From Globobulimina sp. (Eukaryota > Foraminifera > Rotaliida): 7,064 bases of DNA. Below the pieces are notes generated by a model. It did not search any database and was not told the origin of the DNA. It saw nothing but the letters and a program-made list of their open reading frames with translations. Numbering within the stretch: the first letter of the stretch is position 1; the number at the start of each line of letters is the position of its first letter. Shown here one piece after another: positions 1 to 6,869 of the stretch. The stretch spans positions 1 through 7,064 of the forward strand of contig PIVH01000205.1 of the NCBI GenBank assembly GCA_003354225.1. Reading direction: 5' to 3'. Position numbers and translations under genes: made by a program.

Positions 1-185
1 TTGATTGTAATAAATATTTTGATTGATAATCTGTTGTATTTTGAGATTTGTATCCAATTTGTATTGCGGGTATTGAATGTTGCGAAAATATTTCATTTCA
101 TTGTATTTGTGGTTCAAAGTTAGAAATATTTGCCACTGATTACTTCTTGACAGTGTATCCAATGTGCATCAGTTGAAGCTGACAT
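1..185 (-). CDS. possible 5' end of a minus-strand gene running off the left edge
   Basis: I do not recognise this. On the minus strand an ATG at 185-183 opens a protein-like 21-codon stretch (MSASTDAHWIHCQEVISG and three more) that ends in a stop. In another frame, 168-1 is open to the window edge for 56 codons and contains ..NEMKYFRNIQYPQYKLD.. . Joining them needs a frameshift or an intron. One GT-AG option (GTAATC at 143, CAG at 33-31) keeps the ATG frame and leads into ten open codons at the edge, but it would remove most of the 168-1 segment. The ATG lies about 140 nt beyond the SulP stop, on the same strand, which is plausible spacing for a new gene. No domain can be named. In AT-rich DNA open frames this short can arise by chance. 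Confidence 0.22.
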
Positions 186-225
186 GGTGTTTTCTAAATT
201 ATTAAATATGTGCAATGAGATTTTT

Positions 226-231
226 TTTATT
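226..231 (-). terminator. possible poly(A) signal of the SulP gene
   Basis: The plus strand reads TTTATT, so the minus-strand transcript carries AATAAA about 95 nt after the SulP stop codon at 328-326. It lies inside a T-rich run. The position fits a eukaryotic poly(A) signal, but the motif is common in AT-rich DNA. Confidence 0.35.
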
Positions 232-325
232 GAGTTGAAATAATCGGAATGTAAATCAATCGGAATTCGGAATGTAATTGAAAAAATAAAAAAAGCGCAT
301 GCAGTTGAAAAAGCAAAAAATGCTT

Positions 326-583
326 TCAAATGAGGCGTCTTTTCTCGATTTGCGTCCTGTATCTAATGAACTTTTTGCCTCTCTTTCCTGGCGTAATTGC
401 ATTTGGATTGAGACCCATTCTTCTTCTTTTTTCTATTTGCTCTTTAAATAACCCATCCACTATTTGACCCTCAGATCTATTCTTTGGTTTGCTTCTTGCA
501 ATAAATCGCTCAGTATATGTGTATGCACTCAGCGGATGTATTTCTTCATTGAATGTTCGAATCGAATGTTCGTGTATTATGGA
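326..583 (-). other. proposed last exon of the SulP gene (basic C-terminal tail)
   Basis: On the minus strand, 583-326 is open for 85 codons and ends in TGA. It begins directly after CTAG, a possible splice acceptor, and no ATG precedes the coding-looking part, so it does not stand alone as a gene. The residues look like real protein, for example EEIHPLSAYTYTERF and GLNPNAITPGKRGKKF. Splicing from GTTTAG at 706-701 to this acceptor is phase 0 and joins the STAS end (..TQFTSA) to the tail in frame. An alternative donor, GTTACA at 727, is also phase 0. A gene remnant unrelated to SulP is the main alternative. Confidence 0.6.
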
Positions 584-3029
584 CTAGTTTTGCTGTGTAT
601 TTGTTGTAAACAAATAAAATTAAAGCAAATGCGCTAAGTTATATATAATATTATAAAAATATTTGAATGCGAGCAAGTTATATAAGTATAAAATCAAATC
701 CTAAACAGCACTCGTAAATTGTGTAACATGTAAATGAGCCGGAGCAGCCAACACAACTTCGCCAACATCTTTAGCCTCAATAACATCTTCGTACGTAAAA
801 TGCTTCACTAAATTATCTGCTTTGGCTATCAATTTGTGTGATTTAATATTAATATGTCGCAAATGCACTGTTTTATCCAGTTTCTTATATTTCTCTGCTA
901 TAATATTCAATGTCTGCATGGCAGAGTAATCATAAATATTTGCATCTTTTAAGTGTATTTCAACAATATTCGGATCTGTGCCAGGCGTAAACTGTGCCGA
1001 TAATATACCACAATTACCAAAAAACAATGGTCCATCCAAATGGTACACTGCCATTCGATTGCACCCATTCCTTTTCTTCATAACTTTCAATTTTTGTACC
1101 TCATAATCTTCCTCCACTCCATCAGCCCTCTTCGCCTTCGTACCTGCCAATAAATTCCTTAATGATGGATTTGAAGATGATTTGAGATTATGTATGTCCA
1201 CAATGCGAATATATTCTTTCTCGATTTTCAAATCAAAGCCAGACGTCCACGTATATAACAACGCGGAAAATAGTATTCCTGATATCACAGCATATGCTAA
1301 ATTTGTAACTAATGTCATAACAGTTACTAGCACAATGACAAAGGCGTCACCTCTGTTGATTTTATTCTGTGCTGGAAACCTTTTGCGTGCTGCCGCAGGA
1401 CACATGGACATGAATATGATTACTAGCGAATGCCACTCGAATGTATGATACACCACAACGCACATAACACCCACTAAAGCGGACGCAGGGATTGCTTCCA
1501 ATGCAGGCGAGGCCGCTAATATTATTATCAATACCAAGAGTGAGGCAATGCAGCCACTAATACGGAATTTGCCATTGGAGCCAGTATGGCAGTTAATCAT
1601 TGACAGGCCGATGGTGGCGTGGCCGCCCATTGTACCTAAAATACCACCGATGATGTTTGCGCTGCCCATGGCCACCAACTGCTGTTTGGTTTGGCGCAAT
1701 AATTGTCGTGTTTTACTATAAAGTGCATATGGAAAACATCAATTTAATACTTATTGTATGTAAATTAAATATAGACAGAGGTACAGTATACAACAGCACT
1801 GATTTGATATGAGCAGAAATGAAGGATAACATGAACCATTTTTGAGAGTTTGCAGATGAAATAAATATATAAAATAAATATTAACAATTTCCGATATCGA
1901 TTATAATAAAATTATTCAAAATGGTTAATGTTTCACTTCATTTGTTTGCATATTATGCAGTTGCAATCGGTGTTGGTGTGTAAAAATACCTTAATTCAGC
2001 AACAACATCAATGGTCAATAAATCTTCTGTAATACTGACCAATGTAATTAATATCGAAGGAGTTATAATTTTATTAAAAGTGGCGGCATCCAGTTTGGGT
2101 AACTCATACAATGAATTATTCCATATTGGTTTCGGTATTCCACCCGATATCTCACCTAAATCACCAATCAATGGCGTCGAATGTCCGACTGCTAAACGAA
2201 TAATTACATATTCCACAGCAGTACACATACCAATGCCTGCTAACGACGACGGGATAATACTTGTCAGTTTCGGTAAGAACTCAACAATACAAAAAGTTAA
2301 AAACGTTAAAAAAATGACCCATAACACTTCTGCGATGGAATGGGTATGCCCAAATATGTGAAACTGCGACATTCCTATAATAATTGCCAAGCCATTGACA
2401 AATCCAATCATAACAGTTTCAGGTATTAATCGACCTAATTTTGACACATTGCAAAGTGCCAAAAAAACAATCAATACGCCAGCTAATATGATTATGAATG
2501 GTAAGTAATTGAGACCGATATTATCATCCAACATAAAAGCTGTTAACACAGCACCAATACCGCCCGTTGCACCCGATATCATTCCAGGGCGACCTCCAAA
2601 AAAAGACACAATGCCACCAATCAGCCATGCACTGTGCAGGCCGATTATGGGCGGAACACCGGCCAATAAGGCAAAGGCAATGGATTCTGGCACTTGTGCA
2701 AAAGCTACAATAAAACCGGATATTATTTCATTTAAAAGATGTTTCCAATTTGTTCGATATACATTTGGATGATAACATGCTCGCAATCCGTGGAATGTAT
2801 AGGATGTTAAGGAGTTACTGCGGCTGCGAGGGCTGTCATCCTCAGTGTCGTCATACGTGTAATCGTCCATATCAGTGTCAGCATCGTCCAATAATATTCC
2901 TTTTTTGGTAACATTTTGCAGGTTTGGGTAATTGTGGTGGTCATCGCTGTCGTCATTTTTATCAATTTGTATGTGTTGCATTGCCACGCCAGCGGTGTTT
3001 AATGGTGCTTTTTCTTCACCATTTTCCAT
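326..3029 (-). CDS. SulP-family (SLC26-like) anion transporter with STAS domain, three exons
   Basis: Multi-pass membrane transporter for sulfate, bicarbonate or a related anion. Proposed exons are 3029-1990, 1715-707 and 583-326, giving 768 aa. Start: the ATG at 3029 is the first ATG after an in-frame TAA. Residues 1-100 are cytoplasmic and hydrophilic, with an Asp-rich stretch around 24-66 and a Ser/Arg patch at 66-76. The SulP core follows, with PESIAFALLAG at 114-124 and GGRPGMISGATG at 145-156, both typical of the family. The core continues across intron 1 through ITEDLLTIDVVAEL and GGILGTMGGHATIGLSMIN. A linker with a basic stretch (KLKVMKKR) precedes the STAS domain at about 568-662, which includes IYDYSA at 607-612. 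The last exon adds an 85-residue tail rich in Lys/Arg (EKRRRMG, GKRGKKF). Without that exon the protein ends at 684 aa, already a normal SulP length. Family assignment is firm; the substrate is not readable. The core resembles bacterial-type SulP proteins as much as animal SLC26. Confidence 0.9.
584..706 (-). other. SulP intron 2 (123 nt, possibly retained)
   Basis: The intron reads GTTTAG at its 5' end and CTAG at its 3' end, and is very AT-rich. The sulfotransferase intron starts with the same GTTTAG. Read through, the donor itself encodes Val-stop (GTT TAG), so an unspliced transcript terminates at once after the STAS domain. Confidence 0.55.
1716..1989 (-). other. SulP intron 1 (274 nt)
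   Basis: Donor AG|GTATTT follows codon 346 and acceptor TATAG| ends at 1716. The phases match (2 + 1), and the join gives VVAEL-S-KTRQLLRQTKQQLVAMG. This reproduces the conserved SulP order in which the helix ending in a VDEI-like motif is followed by an A-x-G-x-A-N segment. The intron contains in-frame stops and is AT-rich. Confidence 0.85.
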
Positions 3030-3147
3030 TTCTGAGAACTGGTTGGGTCTTTAAGGTGGTTTAAGAATTGTGAACTGAGGTTGTGAAAAAAAAACAGCGG
3101 ATTGACATATTATGGTATCTCCAGACAGCGATTGGGGAGTGTTGCGA

Positions 3148-3168
3148 AATTACGTTATTTACGTAATT
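3148..3168. repeat. perfect 8-bp inverted repeat with 5-nt spacer
   Basis: AATTACGT at 3148-3155 and ACGTAATT at 3161-3168 flank TATTT. The element lies 119-139 bp upstream of the SulP ATG. It could be a binding site for a dimeric transcription factor with an ACGT core, but arms this short occur by chance in AT-rich DNA. Confidence 0.3.
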
Positions 3169-3203
3169 AAAATTGGATTGCAATTTGTTACAATATGAAA
3201 AAT

Positions 3204-3234
3204 CTGCTTCAACTGCTTTTCAACTGCTTTTCAA
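3204..3234. repeat. short direct repeat, 11-nt unit
   Basis: CTGCTTTTCAA occurs twice head to tail at 3213-3223 and 3224-3234, preceded by a 9-nt variant, CTGCTTCAA, at 3204-3212. It abuts and slightly overlaps the end of the minus-strand zinc-finger frame. It is probably a slippage product. Confidence 0.6.
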
Positions 3235-3443
3235 CGATGTTTACTCCTCATATGTCTTTCAAAATCAATTGCAAACAGAAATATTTGCTGACACTCAATA
3301 CATTGTTTACATTTTGCTGATGTTCTTCTTTTGATTAATATTCTAAAGCATTTTCTGTATCTTCTTCTTTTATTGTTGGCTGATTTGGTTATCGATATTC
3401 GTATTTTTATTATATTTTGTGGGGTTCTGTTGATACTTGTTCT
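3231..3443 (-). pseudogene. possible C2H2 zinc-finger gene remnant or terminal exon
   Basis: A minus-strand frame is open from 3443 to a TGA at 3233-3231 (70 codons, no upstream ATG). Its end encodes CIECQQIFLFAIDFERHM followed by RSKH. The spacing is C-x2-C-x3-F-x5-F-x2-H-x4-H, a complete C2H2 finger including both hydrophobic core positions. The upstream part is Lys/Arg-rich (NNKRRRYRKCF, IKRRTSAKCKQ), as is common around nuclear fingers. No start codon and no well-supported splice acceptor were found. One phase-compatible acceptor, CATCAG ending at 3317, would join it to an upstream frame. It could be the last exon of a small gene, a decayed fragment, or chance; the exact finger spacing argues somewhat against chance. 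Confidence 0.3.
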
Positions 3444-3799
3444 CTAATTCGAGGATAATTATCATTCAAATTCGGTTCATTTACAATTTTATGCATTTCT
3501 TGATAAAATGTATGACAACAGCAATATATGTTTAACAACAGCAATATATGTTTAACAACAGCAATATATGTTTCTTGTAAATCTTAATTAATATTCTTTG
3601 TGCTAGAAACATGCAATTAAAATCATTCTCATATTCTTTTTTTATAAATTGATTATTATTATTATTGAAAAAAATCTCGTTGAATCCGTTCATAATTTAA
3701 TACCATACATTCTGAATCTAAATGATCATTCACTGTCTGGATTTCTTTAATAGTATGATCAATACAATTTTTTTTTACGAACTTTCTTGTACTTTCACA
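3335..3799 (-). pseudogene. coding-like minus-strand segments, possible small gene or remnant
   Basis: I do not recognise a family. One minus-strand frame is open at 3799-3662 (CESTRKFVKKNC.., IKEIQTVNDHLDSEC) and again at 3582-3419 (HTFYQEMHKIVNEPN, DNYPRIREQ), then reads PTIKEEDTENALEY to a TAA at 3337-3335. GT-AG pairs at 3708-3583 (126 nt) and 3436-3380 (57 nt) would join the three pieces in phase and remove the intervening stops. Against a functional gene: there is no ATG before the first piece, its 5' end touches the vWA start codon, and the frame crosses a 20-nt tandem repeat. It overlaps the C2H2 frame above, so both cannot be translated together as drawn. Confidence 0.2.
3515..3573. 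repeat. tandem repeat, 20-nt unit, nearly 3 perfect copies
   Basis: The unit ACAACAGCAATATATGTTTA starts at 3515, 3535 and 3555; only the last base of the third copy differs. There are no spacers, so it is a minisatellite rather than a CRISPR array. Identical copies imply recent duplication, and copy number may vary between strains. Confidence 0.95.
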
Positions 3800-3801
3800 T
3801 C

Positions 3802-5506
3802 ATGTCGCACTCATCAATTGTTATTCCCCCTATTTGGCAATGTGTCTGCTGTGAGATGTATAATTTTGCACAATCAACCAGTTGCCAAGCATGTTGTAGT
3901 CCACGTCTACAAAGCCAAAAGCACTCCACATCGAATCCAAACAAACCAAATAAGCACAAACATACTAAAACCAACACAATGAACACACGACACTTGATAA
4001 TCAATTTACTGATATCGATGATTGTAAATCGGAATTAGATCTAAAACAAGACGTCACATTGAGTTTACGTACCATACCAGAATTCGACTCATATCCATAC
4101 AATAAACCAAATGATAACTTTTTAATAATGACAAGCGTGAAAGCTCCATTCTTCCACAATACAAACAACCGAACCCCCATTGATTTAGTATGTGTAATTG
4201 ATGAAAGTGGCTCTATGAAAGGGGACCGCATCAAATTAGTTAAAGACACAATAATTTTCGTTATAAAAAATTTGCAAAGTACAGATCGGTTTGGATGTAT
4301 TGCATATTCATCCAACTCGCGACAGGTATTGCCCTTAACCAAAATGGATGAACATGGCCAAAATATGGCATTCGATGCATGCAAAACCATCCATGCTGGC
4401 GGCGAAACAAATTTGTGTCAAGGATTGATTGACGGTATTAATATGTTACAAAATCGCAGCACTTCCAATGATGAATCAAATGATGTTTCGTCAATTTTTT
4501 TATTTACGGATGGCCAGGCAACCAAAGGACCGCTGACGTATCAAAATATCATTCAAGCTGTAAAAAATAACAGTTATCTATATGTTATTTTTAATTCAAA
4601 TCACTTTTACAAATTGTATACATCTGACACATTTTTGTAGACAAGAAAGTGAAATCAAATTCGTTTGGTACAGTCAATACATTTGGTTTTGGCGGAGATC
4701 ATAATGCCAAATTATTGGAAGAAATTGCAAATTATGGACATGGGATGTATTCGTTTATAAAAAATGTAGATATTATTTCGTCGACCTTTGCCGAAGCATT
4801 AGGTGGTTTAATTAGTGTTATTGGACAACAATTAAAAGTACGTATTGAGGCATTGAACGGCGTCGAAATAAGCCATTGTTTATCTAAAGGTTTTCGAGTG
4901 ACGCAAGTAAAACATGGCAAACTATTCGAGATATTTATAGCTGATATACAATCCGAAGAATCCAGGGATTTGATATTCCAACTAAAAGTGAATAAAATTG
5001 GTGCAGTTTGCTGTAGTTATCCAATTGTTCAATTTAGCGTGGAATATATGAATGTAGTGACACAAAAGAATGATGCATTGAGTGCTATTTGTACCATTGA
5101 TAGGATTGTCGGGAGTGAAATTGGTGAAAGAAACATTGAATTAGATCTGCATAATAATCGGTTGATTGCTGCGGCAGCAATGAAAAATGCAAATAGAATG
5201 GCACATGATAATGATTTGGAAGGTGTAAGAACAGTAATTGCCAGTGTACAACATCAGATTTTACAATCCCCATCGAGTTGTAATTCATTTTGTGTCGATT
5301 TGGTGGAAGATTTACATCGATGTAGTGAAGGATTGGTGAATAGAACAAGTTACAGTCAATTTGGAAATCAATATATGAGAATGAACTCAAGTTCTCTTAC
5401 ATTGCAAAGAGCCTCTTCTTCTGTTTCATCTCCGATACAAAGGCATTATTCAAGTACACCACGGATAACAATGATAAGTAAATCACAGAAATTTACAAAT
5501 AAATAA
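3802..5506 (+). CDS. RanBP2-type zinc finger + vWA domain protein with Vwaint-like C-terminus
   Basis: Probably a soluble adaptor, about 500 aa, that binds partners through its metal-dependent vWA domain. The proposed start, 3802, is the first ATG in a frame open since a TAG at 3751. Residues 12-31 form a RanBP2/NZF finger, W-x-C-x2-C-x3-N-x6-C-x2-C (WQCVCCEMYNFAQSTSCQAC). The ubiquitin-binding Thr-Phe pair of classical NZF fingers is replaced by Glu-Met. The vWA domain begins near VTLSLRTIPEF. Its MIDAS residues are D89-E-S91-G-S93, T158 (GGETNL) and D192 (LFTDGQA), followed by NTFGFGGDHN. From about residue 376 a helical stretch (NNRLIAAAAMKNANRMAHDN) resembles Vwaint, the domain found after vWA in plant RING/WAV3-type proteins. 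The last ~50 residues are Ser-rich. Intron 4573-4640 is clear. The finger is in a different frame from the vWA part: splicing 3904 to 4039 (or to 4051) restores it, but an indel is equally possible. Numbering assumes the 4039 splice. Confidence 0.75.
3905..4038 (+). other. candidate intron 1 of the vWA gene (uncertain)
   Basis: Donor GTCTAC at 3905 and acceptor ATTAG ending at 4038 are phase-compatible and join the zinc finger to the vWA part; an acceptor CAAG ending at 4050 also works. The stretch is A/C-rich rather than T-rich like the other introns. Its first part has no stop in the finger's frame. Its last part, 3969-4038, is open in the vWA frame and reads as plausible linker (TTLDNQFTDIDDCKSELDLK). 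A one-base frameshift between about 3966 and 3990 is therefore a serious alternative. Confidence 0.35.
4573..4640 (+). other. intron 2 of the vWA gene (68 nt)
   Basis: Donor A|GTTATC and acceptor TTTTTGTAG| are in matching phase (1 + 2). The join turns ..IIQAVKNN into N-KKVKSNSFGTVNTFGFG, the expected strand order near the end of a vWA domain. Unspliced, the frame stops at the acceptor TAG. The insert is AT-rich with a T-run before the acceptor. Confidence 0.88.
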
Positions 5507-5507
5507 A
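5502..5507 (+). terminator. possible poly(A) signal overlapping the vWA stop codon
   Basis: AATAAA at 5502-5507 overlaps the TAA stop at 5504-5506. The next gene, convergent, ends only 138 bp away, so a short 3' UTR would fit. The motif is frequent in AT-rich DNA. Confidence 0.35.
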
Positions 5508-5644
5508 ACATATTTGGAGAATTGTAGTTTTTCCTTTTAAAATATAGATGATTTTGCACGTGTTTTTTTTTTTGATTGTTATATATAATATAGATTGACA
5601 ATCAATACACGCACAAACATGATATTATAAGCAACCCAGCATAA
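5507..5644. other. convergent intergenic region, 138 bp
   Basis: This separates the stop codons of the vWA gene and the sulfotransferase. It contains a T11 run at 5563-5573 and an 8-bp inverted repeat (TTGATTGT at 5572-5579, ACAATCAA at 5598-5605) around an AT-rich spacer. Both 3' UTRs must lie here or overlap. No gene is visible. Confidence 0.6.
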
Positions 5645-6808
5645 TTAATCAAAAAAAAAAGGTGTTTCTGGAGTCGTTAAGTATTTCTCATTCTTATAAT
5701 TGAAAATTGGCCAATACTCATAGTTGAAATAGTTCTCATTGATCCATGCTTTAATGCTCAAAAATGCTTTCTCCGAACAATTGAGATATTTCTTCAATTC
5801 ATTCCATTTATTTTGCGTTTTCATTAATTCAGATTCTTTTTTTTGCGGAGTTTTAATTATTGCTCCAAACAAATCTCGAATCAAATGCTTATTTTCTTTA
5901 TCATTGATCTGAATGTTTAGGAATTTAGACACAATGTTTGCATATTGTTTGGGTCTCTCAATAATATCATCGTAGTCAATCATAATCCAATATCGCTTGT
6001 CTATGCTTGATAAAACTTTGTGCATTTCAGATAATACAAATTTGAACATATTTATCCTGGCAATGCATGCTTTATTGTCAGCGCCGTCATTTCTAAATTT
6101 CCCTTCAAACACTCGACGACAAACTGATGCGAATATATCAATGATTTGTCGTCGAACATAAATAATTTTAACAATTAACGGTTTTTGTTTCTGTTTTTCA
6201 AACATATTAATCAATGATAACACATTCGGATTATGTGACACTATGTTGTTCCAACTGCCTCGTGGATCTATTTAATGTCGATTTATATTTGCAAAACAAC
6301 AACAAATTAAATGCAAATTAAACAGTTAAACTAAACATGGATAGGACAATGATGGTAAATACAGCAAGGTGTTGTTTTCCAGATTACTGAAATGCATTAC
6401 ATTGCGAATGAAAGACGAAGTTAAATTGATGTCTGATTGAGTTTTTTTAATCCAATGATCTGCGCAGTCAACGCCGAAACCGCTGAGATTGGAAATTATT
6501 TTTGTTTTTAATTGATGGTGTTTTGAATATGAATATAATGACTTTCTTATTGGTTTCCATAAATGATGGCCAGTCCCTTCTAAACCCATTATATGCCATC
6601 CATATATTTTATAAGTTGTGTCCGGATAAACATGAATGATATTATTTAATGCATATGATTCGGGATTGTTGTGGACGTCACCAGAAAATAGCAGTTGCTG
6701 CGTTTGTGGACTGTCCTCGACGATAAATTCCAATAAGAAAAGAAAGAGTATTATAATGAAAAATACTCCGCAAAGTAAAATATTGATAGTTGGGCTATAT
6801 TTAGGCAT
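5645..6808 (-). CDS. type II membrane PAPS-dependent sulfotransferase, two exons
   Basis: Predicted Golgi enzyme moving sulfate from PAPS to a glycan or protein acceptor. Exons 6808-6337 and 6267-5645 give 364 aa. The ATG at 6808 is the first in a frame open since a TAG. Residues 8-30 are a single hydrophobic anchor after a short N-terminus, the type II layout of Golgi sulfotransferases. The 5'-phosphosulfate-binding loop is GLEGTGHHLWKP at 75-86; its Gly-x-Glu-Gly-x-Gly-His-His form differs from the common G-x-x-R-S-G-T-T. The 3'-phosphate site is IIYVRRQIIDIFASVCRR at 192-209, with R197 and S205 spaced as in the family (R-x7-S). The splice creates LSYPYPRGSWNN. Possible N-glycosylation sites are N107-L-S, N128-L-T and N145-N-T. 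The ~360-residue length is normal. The acceptor cannot be predicted from sequence. It converges with the vWA gene and shares the strand of the SulP gene. Confidence 0.85.
6268..6336 (-). other. sulfotransferase intron (69 nt)
   Basis: Donor CCAT|GTTTAG and acceptor TTAAATAG| have matching phase (1 + 2). The join gives ..SYP-Y-PRGSWNNIVSHNP, a continuous sulfotransferase-like sequence. Read through, the frame ends at TAA three codons after the donor. The insert is AT-rich. Confidence 0.88.
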
Positions 6809-6869
6809 TAACTCAAGAATGCTTAAAATACAAGAATATCTAACCTAGTACAAAAGTAACAAAACCTAC

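Larger units (their letters stand above)
3030..3801. other. intergenic region between the divergent SulP and vWA genes
   Basis: 772 bp separate the two divergent start codons, so both promoters and 5' UTRs should lie here. No clear TATA box or other core promoter stands out against the AT-rich background. Contents are a short inverted repeat at 3148-3168, an 11-nt direct repeat at 3213-3234, a 20-nt tandem repeat at 3515-3573, a T9 run at 3768-3776, and minus-strand stretches that look coding (listed separately). No tRNA or other RNA gene was recognised. Confidence 0.6.

Noticed and set aside
1182-1448. Plus-strand open frame of 88 codons
   Set aside because: Antisense to conserved SulP membrane helices; no recognisable domain on this strand.
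1953-1989. SulP reading frame continuing past AEL to a stop at 1953
   Set aside because: Those residues (YFYTPTPIATA) do not fit the family; splicing at 1990 restores the conserved sequence.
2011-2772. Two plus-strand open frames (2011-2361 and 2509-2772)
   Set aside because: Both are antisense shadows of the SulP core, whose family motifs are on the minus strand.
3515-3573. CRISPR-like array
   Set aside because: The copies are head to tail without spacers, in a eukaryotic setting.
3722-3982. Plus-strand open frame of 86 codons overlapping the vWA start
   Set aside because: Out of frame with the finger and no recognisable domain.
3795-4004. Minus-strand open frame of 69 codons opposite the zinc finger
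   Set aside because: The plus strand carries the exact RanBP2 finger spacing; the minus translation is a Leu/Val/Cys-rich shadow without motifs.
4001-4390. Minus-strand open frame of 129 codons
   Set aside because: Antisense to the vWA domain, which has a full MIDAS on the plus strand.
4732-5390. Minus-strand open frames opposite the vWA C-terminal exon
   Set aside because: Shadows of the longer, domain-bearing plus-strand frame.
6636-6848. Plus-strand open frame of 70 codons
   Set aside because: Antisense to the sulfotransferase anchor and start; no features of its own.
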